NCBI GenBank assembly: GCA_903903715.1
Contig: CAIUZX010000092.1
Span: 1-6,351 of the forward strand
Direction: 5' to 3'
DNA: 6,351 nt
Source of the DNA: an uncultured Caulobacterales bacterium
GTDB lineage: Bacteria > Pseudomonadota > Alphaproteobacteria > Caulobacterales > Caulobacteraceae
The translations under genes and the position numbers were made by a program. This document shows positions 1 through 5,842 of the stretch, piece after piece. A model generated the notes under the pieces. It did no database searches. It saw only the letters and a list, made by a program, of their open reading frames with translations, and had not been told where the DNA came from. Position 1 is the first letter of the stretch. Every line of letters starts with the position of its first letter.

Positions 1-36
1 GAGATCAAGCGCACCGGCGTGTGGCGGCTTCTCTAG
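1..36 (+). CDS. Possible C-terminal tail of a convergent gene (partial)
   Basis: The plus strand reads EIKRTGVWRLL followed by a TAG stop at 34-36. Ten of the eleven sense codons end in G or C, as in the coding regions of this genome, so this may be the last residues of a gene entering from the left. Its stop overlaps the stop of the minus-strand pabB gene: CTAG at 33-36 reads TAG on both strands. Eleven residues are too few to name a family, and the stretch could equally be non-coding spacer after pabB. Confidence 0.3.
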   Translation, partial: EIKRTGVWRLL

Positions 37-1733
37 GCCAGCGCCGCTGGAATCAGGCCGCGCAGGCTGTTGCCCAGCCATATCCGCCGCGCGGCGCGAA
101 GGTCCGCAAGCGTCAGCACCGCCTCGACAGCCTTGCCCGCCGCGATCAGCTCGGCGCGGAGGATCCCCGGCAACAGGCCGCAGGCGAGGGCGGGAGTGAG
201 GAGCGGCGCGCCCGCGTCTATCTCCACAAACACCGAAAACCGGCTGGCCTCCGTCACCTCGTCGCGGCGGTTGAGGAACAGGGCCTCGTCGCAGCCCAGC
301 GCCTTCGCCTCCGCAAAACCCTCGTCCCAGATCGCCCGGCGGGTGGTCTTGCGGCGCAGGAACGGATCGGCGGGATCGACGCGGGTCCGCGCGACGGCGA
401 GCTTGAGAGGACCGGGGCCTTGCATGTCGAGGGCGGCGTGGGCGAGATCAAGCCGTCCGTCCTGCGACAATTCCAGCCGCACCCGTTGATCCGGCGCGCC
501 GGCGCCGAAGCCCGCCGCGAGGGTCTGCAACGCCCGCATGATCTCGTCCCGGTCGAAGGCGAAGGAAAGCTCCGCCGCGGCGCCCTGCAGCCGGTCAAGG
601 TGGGCGGCGAGGCGCACAAAGCCGTCCGCACGTGACCAGCGCAGGGTCTCGATCAGGCCGAAGGGCGCGGCAAGATCGCTCAGAACCTTCAGCTTGAGCA
701 GGCACTCGGCGTATTCCTCATCCGCCTTCGAGCCTGCGGTGATCCCGCCGCCGACGCCGTAGACGCCCTGTCCGTCCGCCGCGATCACCGCCGTTCGGAT
801 CGCGACGTTCAGCGAAAAGTCTCCGCCGGGGGAGAAGGCGCCGATCGACCCGGTGTAGACGCCTCTTGGCCGGTCCTCGAGGTCCCGCAGGATCTCCATC
901 GCCCGGATCTTCGGCGCGCCGGTGACCGAGCCGCAAGGATAAAGGGCGCGGATCGCCGCCGACGCCGCCACCTCGCCATCGAGGGCCGCTTCCACCGTCG
1001 AGGTCATGGCGTGGAAGGTCGGGTAGGTCTCCGCCTCGAAGGCCCGCGCGACCCGCACGCCGCCGGGCGCCGCCAGCCGCGACAAGTCGTTGCGCATCAA
1101 ATCGAGGATCATCAGATTCTCGGCCCGCTGCTTGGGGTCGAGGGTCAGGATCTTCGCCGCCGCGCGGTCTGCGTCCACGTCCGCGCCTCTGGGCGTGGTG
1201 CCCTTCATGGGGCGGACGGTGAGGCGGTCGCCCGCCCGCGCCACGAACAGCTCCGGCGAGACGGAGAGAACGCTTACCCCGTCGAAGCCGAGGAAGGCGC
1301 CGTGGGCGACCGGCTGGCTCGCCCGCATCGCCGCGTAGAGGCGAAGCGGGTCGCCGCCATAGTCGAAGTCCGCCGGAAAGGTCAGGTTGGCCTGATAGAT
1401 GTCCCCCGCCGCGATCAGGTCTTGCGTCCTCGCCATCCGCTCCGCATAGGCGGCGGCGTCGAGTGCGGGGGTGAGGCGCATGAGCGGCGGCGGGGGCGCA
1501 AGGCGGGCGAACGCCTCATCGAGGGCGACCACGTCCAGCCTCTCCACCTCGTCGAACAGGCCCAGCCAGATCAGGGGCGTCCCGGCGGGCCGGAACCCCT
1601 TCGCCAGCCGGTCTTCGAGGGCGTAGCCGAGCTCATAGCCGAACAGTCCCGCCGCATGCGCGCCGCCTTTCAGCGCAGCATCGAGGGCGGTAAGCACGCC
1701 TTCGACCTCATCCGGCGTGCGGGCGCAGAGCAC
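33..1733 (-). CDS. pabB: Fused aminodeoxychorismate synthase component I / aminodeoxychorismate lyase
   Basis: This bifunctional cytoplasmic enzyme of folate synthesis aminates chorismate to 4-amino-4-deoxychorismate (ADC), then cleaves ADC to p-aminobenzoate and pyruvate. Numbered from the GTG at 1733 (566 aa), residues ~90-355 form the chorismate-binding domain. Seen there are GDIYQANLT (110-118), RPMKGT with the PabB-type lysine K177 (anthranilate synthases usually have alanine here), PCGSVTGAPK (266-275) and a GVGGGI loop (~326-331). Residues ~358-566 are a class IV PLP aminotransferase domain with KTTRR (likely Schiff-base lysine K462), TEASR (494-498) and GNSLRG (554-559). The glutaminase partner PabA is not in the window. 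The coordinates use the only standard start, but homologous-looking sequence continues upstream to a CTG at 1847, giving 604 aa; I think the GTG-started form is truncated. It follows mlaC closely and is probably co-transcribed with it. Confidence 0.93.
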   Translation of the reverse strand: MLCARTPDEVEGVLTALDAALKGGAHAAGLFGYELGYALEDRLAKGFRPAGTPLIWLGLFDEVERLDVVALDEAFARLAPPPPLMRLTPALDAAAYAERMARTQDLIAAGDIYQANLTFPADFDYGGDPLRLYAAMRASQPVAHGAFLGFDGVSVLSVSPELFVARAGDRLTVRPMKGTTPRGADVDADRAAAKILTLDPKQRAENLMILDLMRNDLSRLAAPGGVRVARAFEAETYPTFHAMTSTVEAALDGEVAASAAIRALYPCGSVTGAPKIRAMEILRDLEDRPRGVYTGSIGAFSPGGDFSLNVAIRTAVIAADGQGVYGVGGGITAGSKADEEYAECLLKLKVLSDLAAPFGLIETLRWSRADGFVRLAAHLDRLQGAAAELSFAFDRDEIMRALQTLAAGFGAGAPDQRVRLELSQDGRLDLAHAALDMQGPGPLKLAVARTRVDPADPFLRRKTTRRAIWDEGFAEAKALGCDEALFLNRRDEVTEASRFSVFVEIDAGAPLLTPALACGLLPGILRAELIAAGKAVEAVLTLADLRAARRIWLGNSLRGLIPAALA

Positions 1734-1857
1734 CTCGCGCGGGGCGCGATAGAGCCGGGCCGTGGGCGCGGCGCTCAGCCTGTCTTCGAGGAGCGCGAAC
1801 GGTTCAGACTCGCCCGCGATCCCGTCGGTAAAGGAAACGGCGTTCAGCGTGACCTCA
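1734..1857 (-). promoter_or_regulatory. mlaC-pabB junction: probable CTG start and RBS of pabB
   Basis: The pabB frame stays open upstream of the GTG at 1733 as far as a stop at 1892-1890. It encodes PabB-like sequence, including PFALLEDRLS and ARLYRAPREVLCA. No ATG, GTG or TTG occurs in that stretch. The best initiator is CTG at 1847-1845, preceded five bases upstream by GAGG and seven bases after the mlaC TGA (1857-1855). A second CTG at 1778-1776 lies inside the conserved-looking part and is less likely. The open frame and spacing are read directly; use of CTG is inference. Confidence 0.5.
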
Positions 1858-2514
1858 GCGCGACGGGGCGGCGGCCTTACGCTCGCCCTTCAGCTGGGCG
1901 ATCAGGACATGAATGTCGCCATGCGCGTTGTCGAGGGTCGAGACGAAATCCTGCTGCTGGGTCACCGCCAGCCAGACGCCCTGGACCTGCACGTCCACCG
2001 CGCGCCAGCGGGCGTCATCGCCCTTGAGCACCCGCCACACCACTTTGATCGGCTCGCGGGTCTTGCCTCCGACCACCTCGGTCGTGACGATGACATCGCC
2101 CGGCTTGCGGATCGTCGAGCCAGTGACCTTCAAGGTTTCGCCCTTGTAATCGTTGAGGCGGTTCTCATAGACCGAGTTGGCGTATTCGCGGAACGTCACC
2201 GAGAACTCGCGGAAGTCGGCGTCGGAGATCGATCGGCGGTACTTGCCGAGCACGTAGCCGGTGATTTTCGGCACGTCCGCCACTTCGTCGACGAGGGCGC
2301 GGAAGGTCTTCTTCTTCGCCTCGATGGACAGGCTGCGGTCGCCGAGCACAGCCAGCACCTTGTTGGCTTCGGACAGTACAAAGGCCTCCGCGGCGCTGTC
2401 GCGCTCGATGCGCAGGTTCTGGGCCTGGGCGGGTTGCGCGAGGACCTGTGACGCGGGCGCAAAGCCGATCAGGGCGATGGTGAGCGCGAGGGCGGAGGGC
2501 GTGACGCGGATCAT
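1855..2514 (-). CDS. mlaC: MlaC/Ttg2D-family periplasmic phospholipid-binding protein
   Basis: A 219-aa precursor of the soluble carrier that shuttles phospholipid between the outer-membrane MlaA complex and the inner-membrane MlaFEDB ABC transporter. Residues 1 to ~27 are a signal peptide: a short basic start, a hydrophobic core and a probable cleavage after VLA. The mature protein shows family landmarks: helical FRALVDEVADVPKITGYVLG (~70-89), a YRRSISDADFREFSVTFREY block, and the C-terminal RAVDVQVQGVWLAVTQQQDF region typical of the MlaC fold. ATG at 2514 is preceded by AGGA nine bases upstream. It lies 32 bases after mlaA on the same strand, with pabB just downstream. No MlaFEDB genes are present here, so the transporter must be encoded elsewhere. 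Length and motifs are ordinary for the family. Confidence 0.9.
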   Translation of the reverse strand: MIRVTPSALALTIALIGFAPASQVLAQPAQAQNLRIERDSAAEAFVLSEANKVLAVLGDRSLSIEAKKKTFRALVDEVADVPKITGYVLGKYRRSISDADFREFSVTFREYANSVYENRLNDYKGETLKVTGSTIRKPGDVIVTTEVVGGKTREPIKVVWRVLKGDDARWRAVDVQVQGVWLAVTQQQDFVSTLDNAHGDIHVLIAQLKGERKAAAPSR

Positions 2515-2546
2515 GGGACGTCTTCCTGGTGGGTCGGTAAGAGGGG

Positions 2547-3308
2547 TCAGTGCGGCTTGGGGGTCGCGTCGGGGGTGAAGTCCGACAGGTCGTCGACCTT
2601 CGGCGGCGCATCGCCGCTGATGAAGGCTTCCCGGTTCTGGATCCAGATCGACCGCGTCGCCGCATAGGGGTCGGTCGCGGTGCGCTGCAGATCCTTGATG
2701 TCCCGGTCGAACGTGATGCGCACGTCAAGCGCATTCAGGGTGATCACGGTCACCTTGGCCGGAACGGCGCCGTCAAAGCGCGCAAAGGTCACCGGATCGA
2801 TGGCCGTGTTGACCACGAAGCCGACCGTGTCGCGCACGCTCGAAGGGCCCAGGAACGGCAAAAAGACATAAGGCCCGGGTCCCACGCCGTACCGGCCCAG
2901 CGTCTGGCCGAAATCGGCCTTGTGCTTGGGCACGCCCATGGAACTGGCCACATCGAACACGCCGAGCACGCCGACCGTCGTGTTCACGGCGAAGCGAAAC
3001 GCAGTGTTAGCCGCCGGCGTCGGCCGAACCTGCAGCACGTCGTTCACGAACACGACCGGCGCCCCAAGATTGGTCAGAACGTTGCGCACCCCATCCCGCG
3101 CCGGTGTCGGCAGTGTGCGGCGATAGGTCATGGCCAGCGGGCGCACGACCGCGCGGTCAAGACCGTTGTTGAAGCCATAGACGCCGCGATTCCAGCCTTC
3201 CAGCGGATCGGCGATCAGGCCCGGCGCGGAGGCGCCGGCGGTGGCGGCGGCGGCTTGCTCCGTACCAAACAGTCCGAGGATGGCGGCGGCGGCGATGATG
3301 AGGCGCAT
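2547..3308 (-). CDS. mlaA: MlaA/VacJ-family outer-membrane lipid-asymmetry protein
   Basis: A 253-aa member of the MlaA (VacJ) family, which removes mislocalised phospholipid from the outer leaflet of the outer membrane and hands it to MlaC. The diagnostic N-terminal block DPLEGWNRGVYGFNNGLDR spans residues 34-52. It is followed by NVLTNLGAPVVFVNDVLQ (76-93), FGQTLGRYGVGPGPYVFLPF (133-152), GPSSVRD (154-160) and a late DPYAATRSIWIQNREA (213-228). Residues 1 to ~22 look like a Sec signal peptide, but there is no cysteine anywhere near it. The protein is therefore predicted to be cleaved by signal peptidase I rather than lipidated like E. coli MlaA. The start is firm: an in-frame stop lies 27 bases upstream (3335-3333), and AGGGA precedes the ATG by nine bases. 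First gene of the leftward unit mlaA-mlaC-pabB. Confidence 0.93.
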   Translation of the reverse strand: MRLIIAAAAILGLFGTEQAAAATAGASAPGLIADPLEGWNRGVYGFNNGLDRAVVRPLAMTYRRTLPTPARDGVRNVLTNLGAPVVFVNDVLQVRPTPAANTAFRFAVNTTVGVLGVFDVASSMGVPKHKADFGQTLGRYGVGPGPYVFLPFLGPSSVRDTVGFVVNTAIDPVTFARFDGAVPAKVTVITLNALDVRITFDRDIKDLQRTATDPYAATRSIWIQNREAFISGDAPPKVDDLSDFTPDATPKPH

Positions 3309-3519
3309 GCGGCGCTTTCCCTTGTGGATCTCTCAGACGGCGTGGAGCCGGTGGTTGCGGCGACGTCGAGCGATGTCGAGGCTAACTGAGCAGCGGTCGG
3401 GGCGAATTCAAGGCGCGCCTATGTCCGTGACGCGAGAAAACTTCCCTTAACACATCATGATTCCAGAAACGTTGCGAGAAGGTCGCACCTTGCTCTGTTG
3501 AGCGGCGCCTTTCGACGGA
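3309..3519. other. Intergenic leader of mlaA, no gene seen
   Basis: About 210 bases separate the toxin remnant from mlaA. I see no convincing reading frame and no strong promoter for the minus strand. TTGAAT (rightmost base 3411) is a possible -35 element but has no good -10 at the right distance. An 8-base palindrome ATCATGAT lies at 3454-3461. The mlaA promoter is probably here, but I cannot place it from sequence alone. Confidence 0.3.
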
Positions 3520-3588
3520 TTATCGCAAGACTTCGACGGCGATATCGAGGTTCAGGCTCGCCCAGCTTCGGTCCGCGGTGACCGCCGT
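3520..3588 (-). pseudogene. C-terminal remnant of a PIN-domain (VapC-type) toxin
   Basis: Read on the minus strand from 3588, this frame gives TAVTADRSWASL followed by NLDIAVEVLR and TAA (3522-3520). It looks like the extreme C-terminus of VapC-family PIN-domain ribonucleases, where a TAD-R-W segment precedes a final beta strand ending near the stop. No start codon or PIN catalytic core lies in front of it. Instead the upstream DNA codes, in a different frame, for an antitoxin-like C-terminus. The simplest reading is that an internal deletion removed the antitoxin tail and most of the toxin, leaving only ~22 toxin residues. The match is by recognition of the motif and was not tested by alignment. 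Confidence 0.6.
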
Positions 3589-3734
3589 TCCGCGATCAGC
3601 TCATCGACCACGGAGACGCCGTCGGGCAGTACGCCGTGGAGGCTCTCGCGCAGGCGTTTCAGAGCGGCGCTTGTGGCGGGCGTGATCGGGCGGCCGCCCT
3701 CCACCGTCGTACCTGGGACAACCGGTCGGCGCAT
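3552..3734 (-). pseudogene. Truncated antitoxin-like gene of a TA locus
   Basis: This minus-strand frame can start at ATG 3734, with AGGA close upstream, and encodes about 60 residues. It contains TPATSAALKRLRESLHGVL, then PDGVSVVDELIAERR. That is a charged helix followed by a (V)SVxELIxERR ending, as seen at the C-termini of Phd/VapB-type antitoxins paired with PIN toxins. After ERR the frame runs into the toxin-remnant DNA and ends SPRTEAGRA at TGA (3554-3552), which is not antitoxin-like. No DNA-binding domain is recognisable at the N-terminus, so that part may also be lost or diverged. The frame stays open to 3842, but the residues there are featureless. It could instead be a small hypothetical gene; family assignment is tentative. 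Confidence 0.4.
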
Positions 3735-3874
3735 GTTTCCTGCCGCCAGACATGTCATTTGTGCACTGCGCACGTTTTGCGCCATTTTCGGCGAATAGGC
3801 CACGAAGCGCCATGGTGGCCCTCGCGATCGGCCGACCTCCATGACCTTCGCCCCTTCCGAAAGCCTTTTGAGGC

Positions 3875-3904
3875 TTTACATAAAGGCATAAACATATCTT
3901 TATA
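3875..3904 (+). promoter_or_regulatory. Putative promoter of the regulator-metF operon
   Basis: TTTACA at 3875-3880 is one mismatch from a sigma-70 -35 box. A weak AT-rich -10 candidate lies around 3898-3904, about 17-18 bases downstream. The region is a sharp AT-rich island in a GC-rich genome, about 25 bases before the ATG at 3927. The implied leader is very short, leaving no room for a SAM riboswitch. Confidence 0.45.
3880..3903. promoter_or_regulatory. Palindromic operator with extra half site, likely for the adjacent ArsR-type regulator
   Basis: ATAAACAT followed by ATCTTTAT at 3888-3903 is a 16-bp palindrome matching at 7 of 8 arm positions. Immediately upstream, ATAAAGGC at 3880-3887 repeats the left arm at exactly 8-bp spacing, matching the first six bases of the ideal arm ATAAAGAT. 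A second overlapping inverted repeat, CATAT-CTTT-ATATG, spans 3893-3906. The site sits between and over the putative promoter elements, where a bound winged-helix dimer would block RNA polymerase. This suggests autorepression of the operon. The repeats are seen directly; the regulator-operator pairing is inferred. Confidence 0.6.
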
Positions 3905-3926
3905 TGATCAGTTCAAAGGAACTGAG

Positions 3927-4913
3927 ATGACCCTGAGCGCCCAGGACGTGGTGGAGATGCTGCGGGCGGCCGGAGAGCCGACCCGACTGCGCATCCTCGC
4001 GCTTCTGGCGCGGGACGAGCTGGCGGTCATGGAGCTCAGCCAGATCCTAGACCAGAGCCAGCCCCGCGTCTCGCGGCACTTGAAGCTGCTGACGGAGGCG
4101 GGACTTGTCGAGCGGTGTCCCGACGGCGCCTGGGTGTTCTACCGGGCCGCAACGGGGGAGCGGGGGGGCAAGGCCGTCCAGTATCTCCTGCCCCTCGCTG
4201 ACCCTGCCGACGTCGTCTTCGCCCGGGACCGGGAGCGGCTGGAGGCGGTGCGCCGGACGCGGCTGACGGAGGCTGCGGCCTATTTCGCCCGCAACGCCGC
4301 GCGCTGGGACGAGGTGCGCTCGCTGTATGTCTCCGAGGACGCGGTGGAGGCGGCGATCGTGGCGGCGGCGGGGCCCGGGCCCTATCGACGTCTGATCGAC
4401 CTTGGCACCGGCGCGGGTCGGATGCTGACCCTTTTGGGCGAGCGTGCGGAGCAGGCGCTGGGGCTCGACCTGTCACAGCAGATGCTGAATGTCGCGCGCA
4501 ATCATCTTGCAGAAGCGGGTCTGAACCGGATCGATGTCCGCCACGGCGACATCTTCGACACAGGCCTGCCGGACGGTTCCGGCGATCTCGTGGTCGTGCA
4601 CCGCGTGCTGCACTTCCTGTCCGAGCCCGCGGCGGCGCTGGCGGAAGCCGGACGGCTGGTGGCGCCGGGCGGACGCCTCCTGGTGGTCGACTTCGCCCCG
4701 CATGACCATGAAGAGCTGCGCGTGGCGCACCAGCACCGCCGCCTCGGCTTCTCCACCGACGAGATCGAGCACTGGCTGACGGCGGCGGGGCTCAAGCCCT
4801 CTCCCGCAGTCTCCCTTCCCCCCGACCCCGCCGCGCTCACGGGCGCGGACCGGGGCCTCACCGTCATGATCTGGGGCGGCCATCGCCTCCTCGCCGACAG
4901 GAACGCCGCATGA
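3927..4913 (+). CDS. ArsR-type regulator fused to a SAM-dependent methyltransferase domain
   Basis: A 328-aa two-domain protein. Residues ~1-85 form an ArsR winged helix: RAAGEPTRLRILALLARDEL (13-32), recognition helix QPRVSRHLKLLTEAGLV (45-61) and a wing ending WVFYRAA. Residues ~125-300 are a class I methyltransferase fold with motif I LIDLGTGAGRML (156-167), acidic strand end LGLDLSQ (178-184), GDIFDTGLPDGSGDLVVVHR (207-226) and LVAPGGRLLVVDF (244-256). The ArsR metal-site motif (ELCVCDL) is replaced by ELAVMELS, so it is unlikely to sense metals. By position before metF it resembles SahR-type regulators that respond to S-adenosylhomocysteine; the MT-like domain may be the ligand sensor rather than an enzyme. 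The start is set by AAGGA six bases before ATG 3927 and by the N-terminus of the HTH fold, although the frame is open upstream. It overlaps metF by ATGA. Confidence 0.9.
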   Translation: MTLSAQDVVEMLRAAGEPTRLRILALLARDELAVMELSQILDQSQPRVSRHLKLLTEAGLVERCPDGAWVFYRAATGERGGKAVQYLLPLADPADVVFARDRERLEAVRRTRLTEAAAYFARNAARWDEVRSLYVSEDAVEAAIVAAAGPGPYRRLIDLGTGAGRMLTLLGERAEQALGLDLSQQMLNVARNHLAEAGLNRIDVRHGDIFDTGLPDGSGDLVVVHRVLHFLSEPAAALAEAGRLVAPGGRLLVVDFAPHDHEELRVAHQHRRLGFSTDEIEHWLTAAGLKPSPAVSLPPDPAALTGADRGLTVMIWGGHRLLADRNAA

Positions 4914-5842
4914 CCCAGGTCGCCGCCGTCCGCAAAGTCCACGAAGGGCTGATCGCCCGCACCAGCGGCGCCGGCCGCGCGCCGCCCAGGGTCAGCTTCG
5001 AGTTCTTCCCGCCGAAGACCGAGGAGATGGAGGACAACCTCTGGGCCGCCGTCGCGCGGCTTGCGCCCCTCGCCCCCAGCTTCGTCTCCGTCACCTATGG
5101 CGCGGGCGGCTCGACGCGGGAGCGGACGCACCGCACGGTGCGGCGGATGCTGGACGAGACCCAGCTGAAGCCCGCCGCCCACCTGACCTGTGTCGACGCC
5201 TCGAGAGCCGAGGTGGACGAGGTGATTTCCGCCTACTGGGAGACCGGCGTGCGCCACATCGTGGCCCTGCGCGGCGATCCGCCGGGGGTTGGCGGCGTGG
5301 GCGGCGTCTATGTCCCGTCAGAAGGATCCTACAACAACGCCACCGAGCTGACCGCCGCGATCCGCCGCATCGGCGATTTCGAGGTCAGCGTCGGCTGCTA
5401 TCCCGAGGGCCATCCGGAAGGCAACCTTGATAAGGACATCGACGTCCTCAAGGCCAAGATGGACGCGGGCGCGACCCGGGCGATCAGCCAGTTCTTCTTC
5501 GACATCGACGCCTTCTTGCGCTTTGTGGACAAGGCGCGCGCCGCGGGGGTGACCATCCCGATCCTGCCGGGCGTCATGCCGGTGACCAATTTCAAGGGCC
5601 TTTTGAAGATGGCCGCGCCCGTCGGCATCTCCATCCCGACCTGGCTCGGCGCCTTGTTCGAGGGCCTCGACAGCGACCCGGACACGCGGCGACTGATCGC
5701 CTGCGCCGTGGCGGCGGAGCTGTGCGCCAATCTCCAGGCCGAAGGCTTCGAGGACTTCCACTTCTACACCCTCAACCGCGCGGACCTGACCTATGCGCTA
5801 TGCCGGGTGCTGGGCGTGCGGGCGCAGGACGCCGCGGCATGA
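4910..5842 (+). CDS. metF: 5,10-methylenetetrahydrofolate reductase
   Basis: A 310-aa flavoprotein of full MetF length. It reduces 5,10-methylene-THF to 5-methyl-THF, the methyl donor for methionine synthase, in the cytoplasm. The (beta/alpha)8 barrel landmarks are all present: SFEFFPPK (29-36) with the catalytic glutamate E31, SVTYGAGGST (60-69), HLTCVD (91-96), VALRGDPP (118-125) with the flavin-contacting D123, EVSVGCYPEGHPEG (158-171), ISQFFFD (192-198), PGVMPV (220-225) and FHFYTLNR (283-290). Its ATG lies inside the stop of the regulator gene (ATGA, 4910-4913), with AGGA seven bases upstream within that gene. This implies translational coupling and shared control from the operator near 3890. 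It ends in another ATGA overlap with the beta-lactamase gene. No methionine synthase gene is visible in the window; it may lie further downstream. Confidence 0.97.
   Translation: MTQVAAVRKVHEGLIARTSGAGRAPPRVSFEFFPPKTEEMEDNLWAAVARLAPLAPSFVSVTYGAGGSTRERTHRTVRRMLDETQLKPAAHLTCVDASRAEVDEVISAYWETGVRHIVALRGDPPGVGGVGGVYVPSEGSYNNATELTAAIRRIGDFEVSVGCYPEGHPEGNLDKDIDVLKAKMDAGATRAISQFFFDIDAFLRFVDKARAAGVTIPILPGVMPVTNFKGLLKMAAPVGISIPTWLGALFEGLDSDPDTRRLIACAVAAELCANLQAEGFEDFHFYTLNRADLTYALCRVLGVRAQDAAA

Noticed and set aside
1011..2027. Long plus-strand frame opposite pabB and the mlaC end
   Set aside because: Low-complexity R/G/A/E/H-rich translation, antisense to clearly recognised genes; a GC-rich shadow frame.
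2550..3389. Plus-strand frame opposite mlaA
   Set aside because: Antisense shadow of MlaA, with no recognisable motif.
3511..3539. Direct repeat TTCGACGG (3511-3518 and 3532-3539)
   Set aside because: Only 8 bases and two copies; TCGA-rich words are common in this GC-rich DNA, and the second copy lies inside the toxin remnant.
3636..3926. Upstream extension of the ArsR-fusion reading frame (97 extra codons)
   Set aside because: It would cross the operator and promoter and run antisense to the TA remnant. The residues show no domain, and ATG 3927 has a good Shine-Dalgarno and begins right at the winged-helix fold.
3842..3926. SAM-type riboswitch before the regulator-metF operon
   Set aside because: The putative transcription start leaves only a very short leader, and the AT-rich palindrome fits a protein operator better.
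4502..5257. Minus-strand frame spanning the regulator-metF junction
   Set aside because: Antisense to two strongly supported genes; compositionally biased translation.
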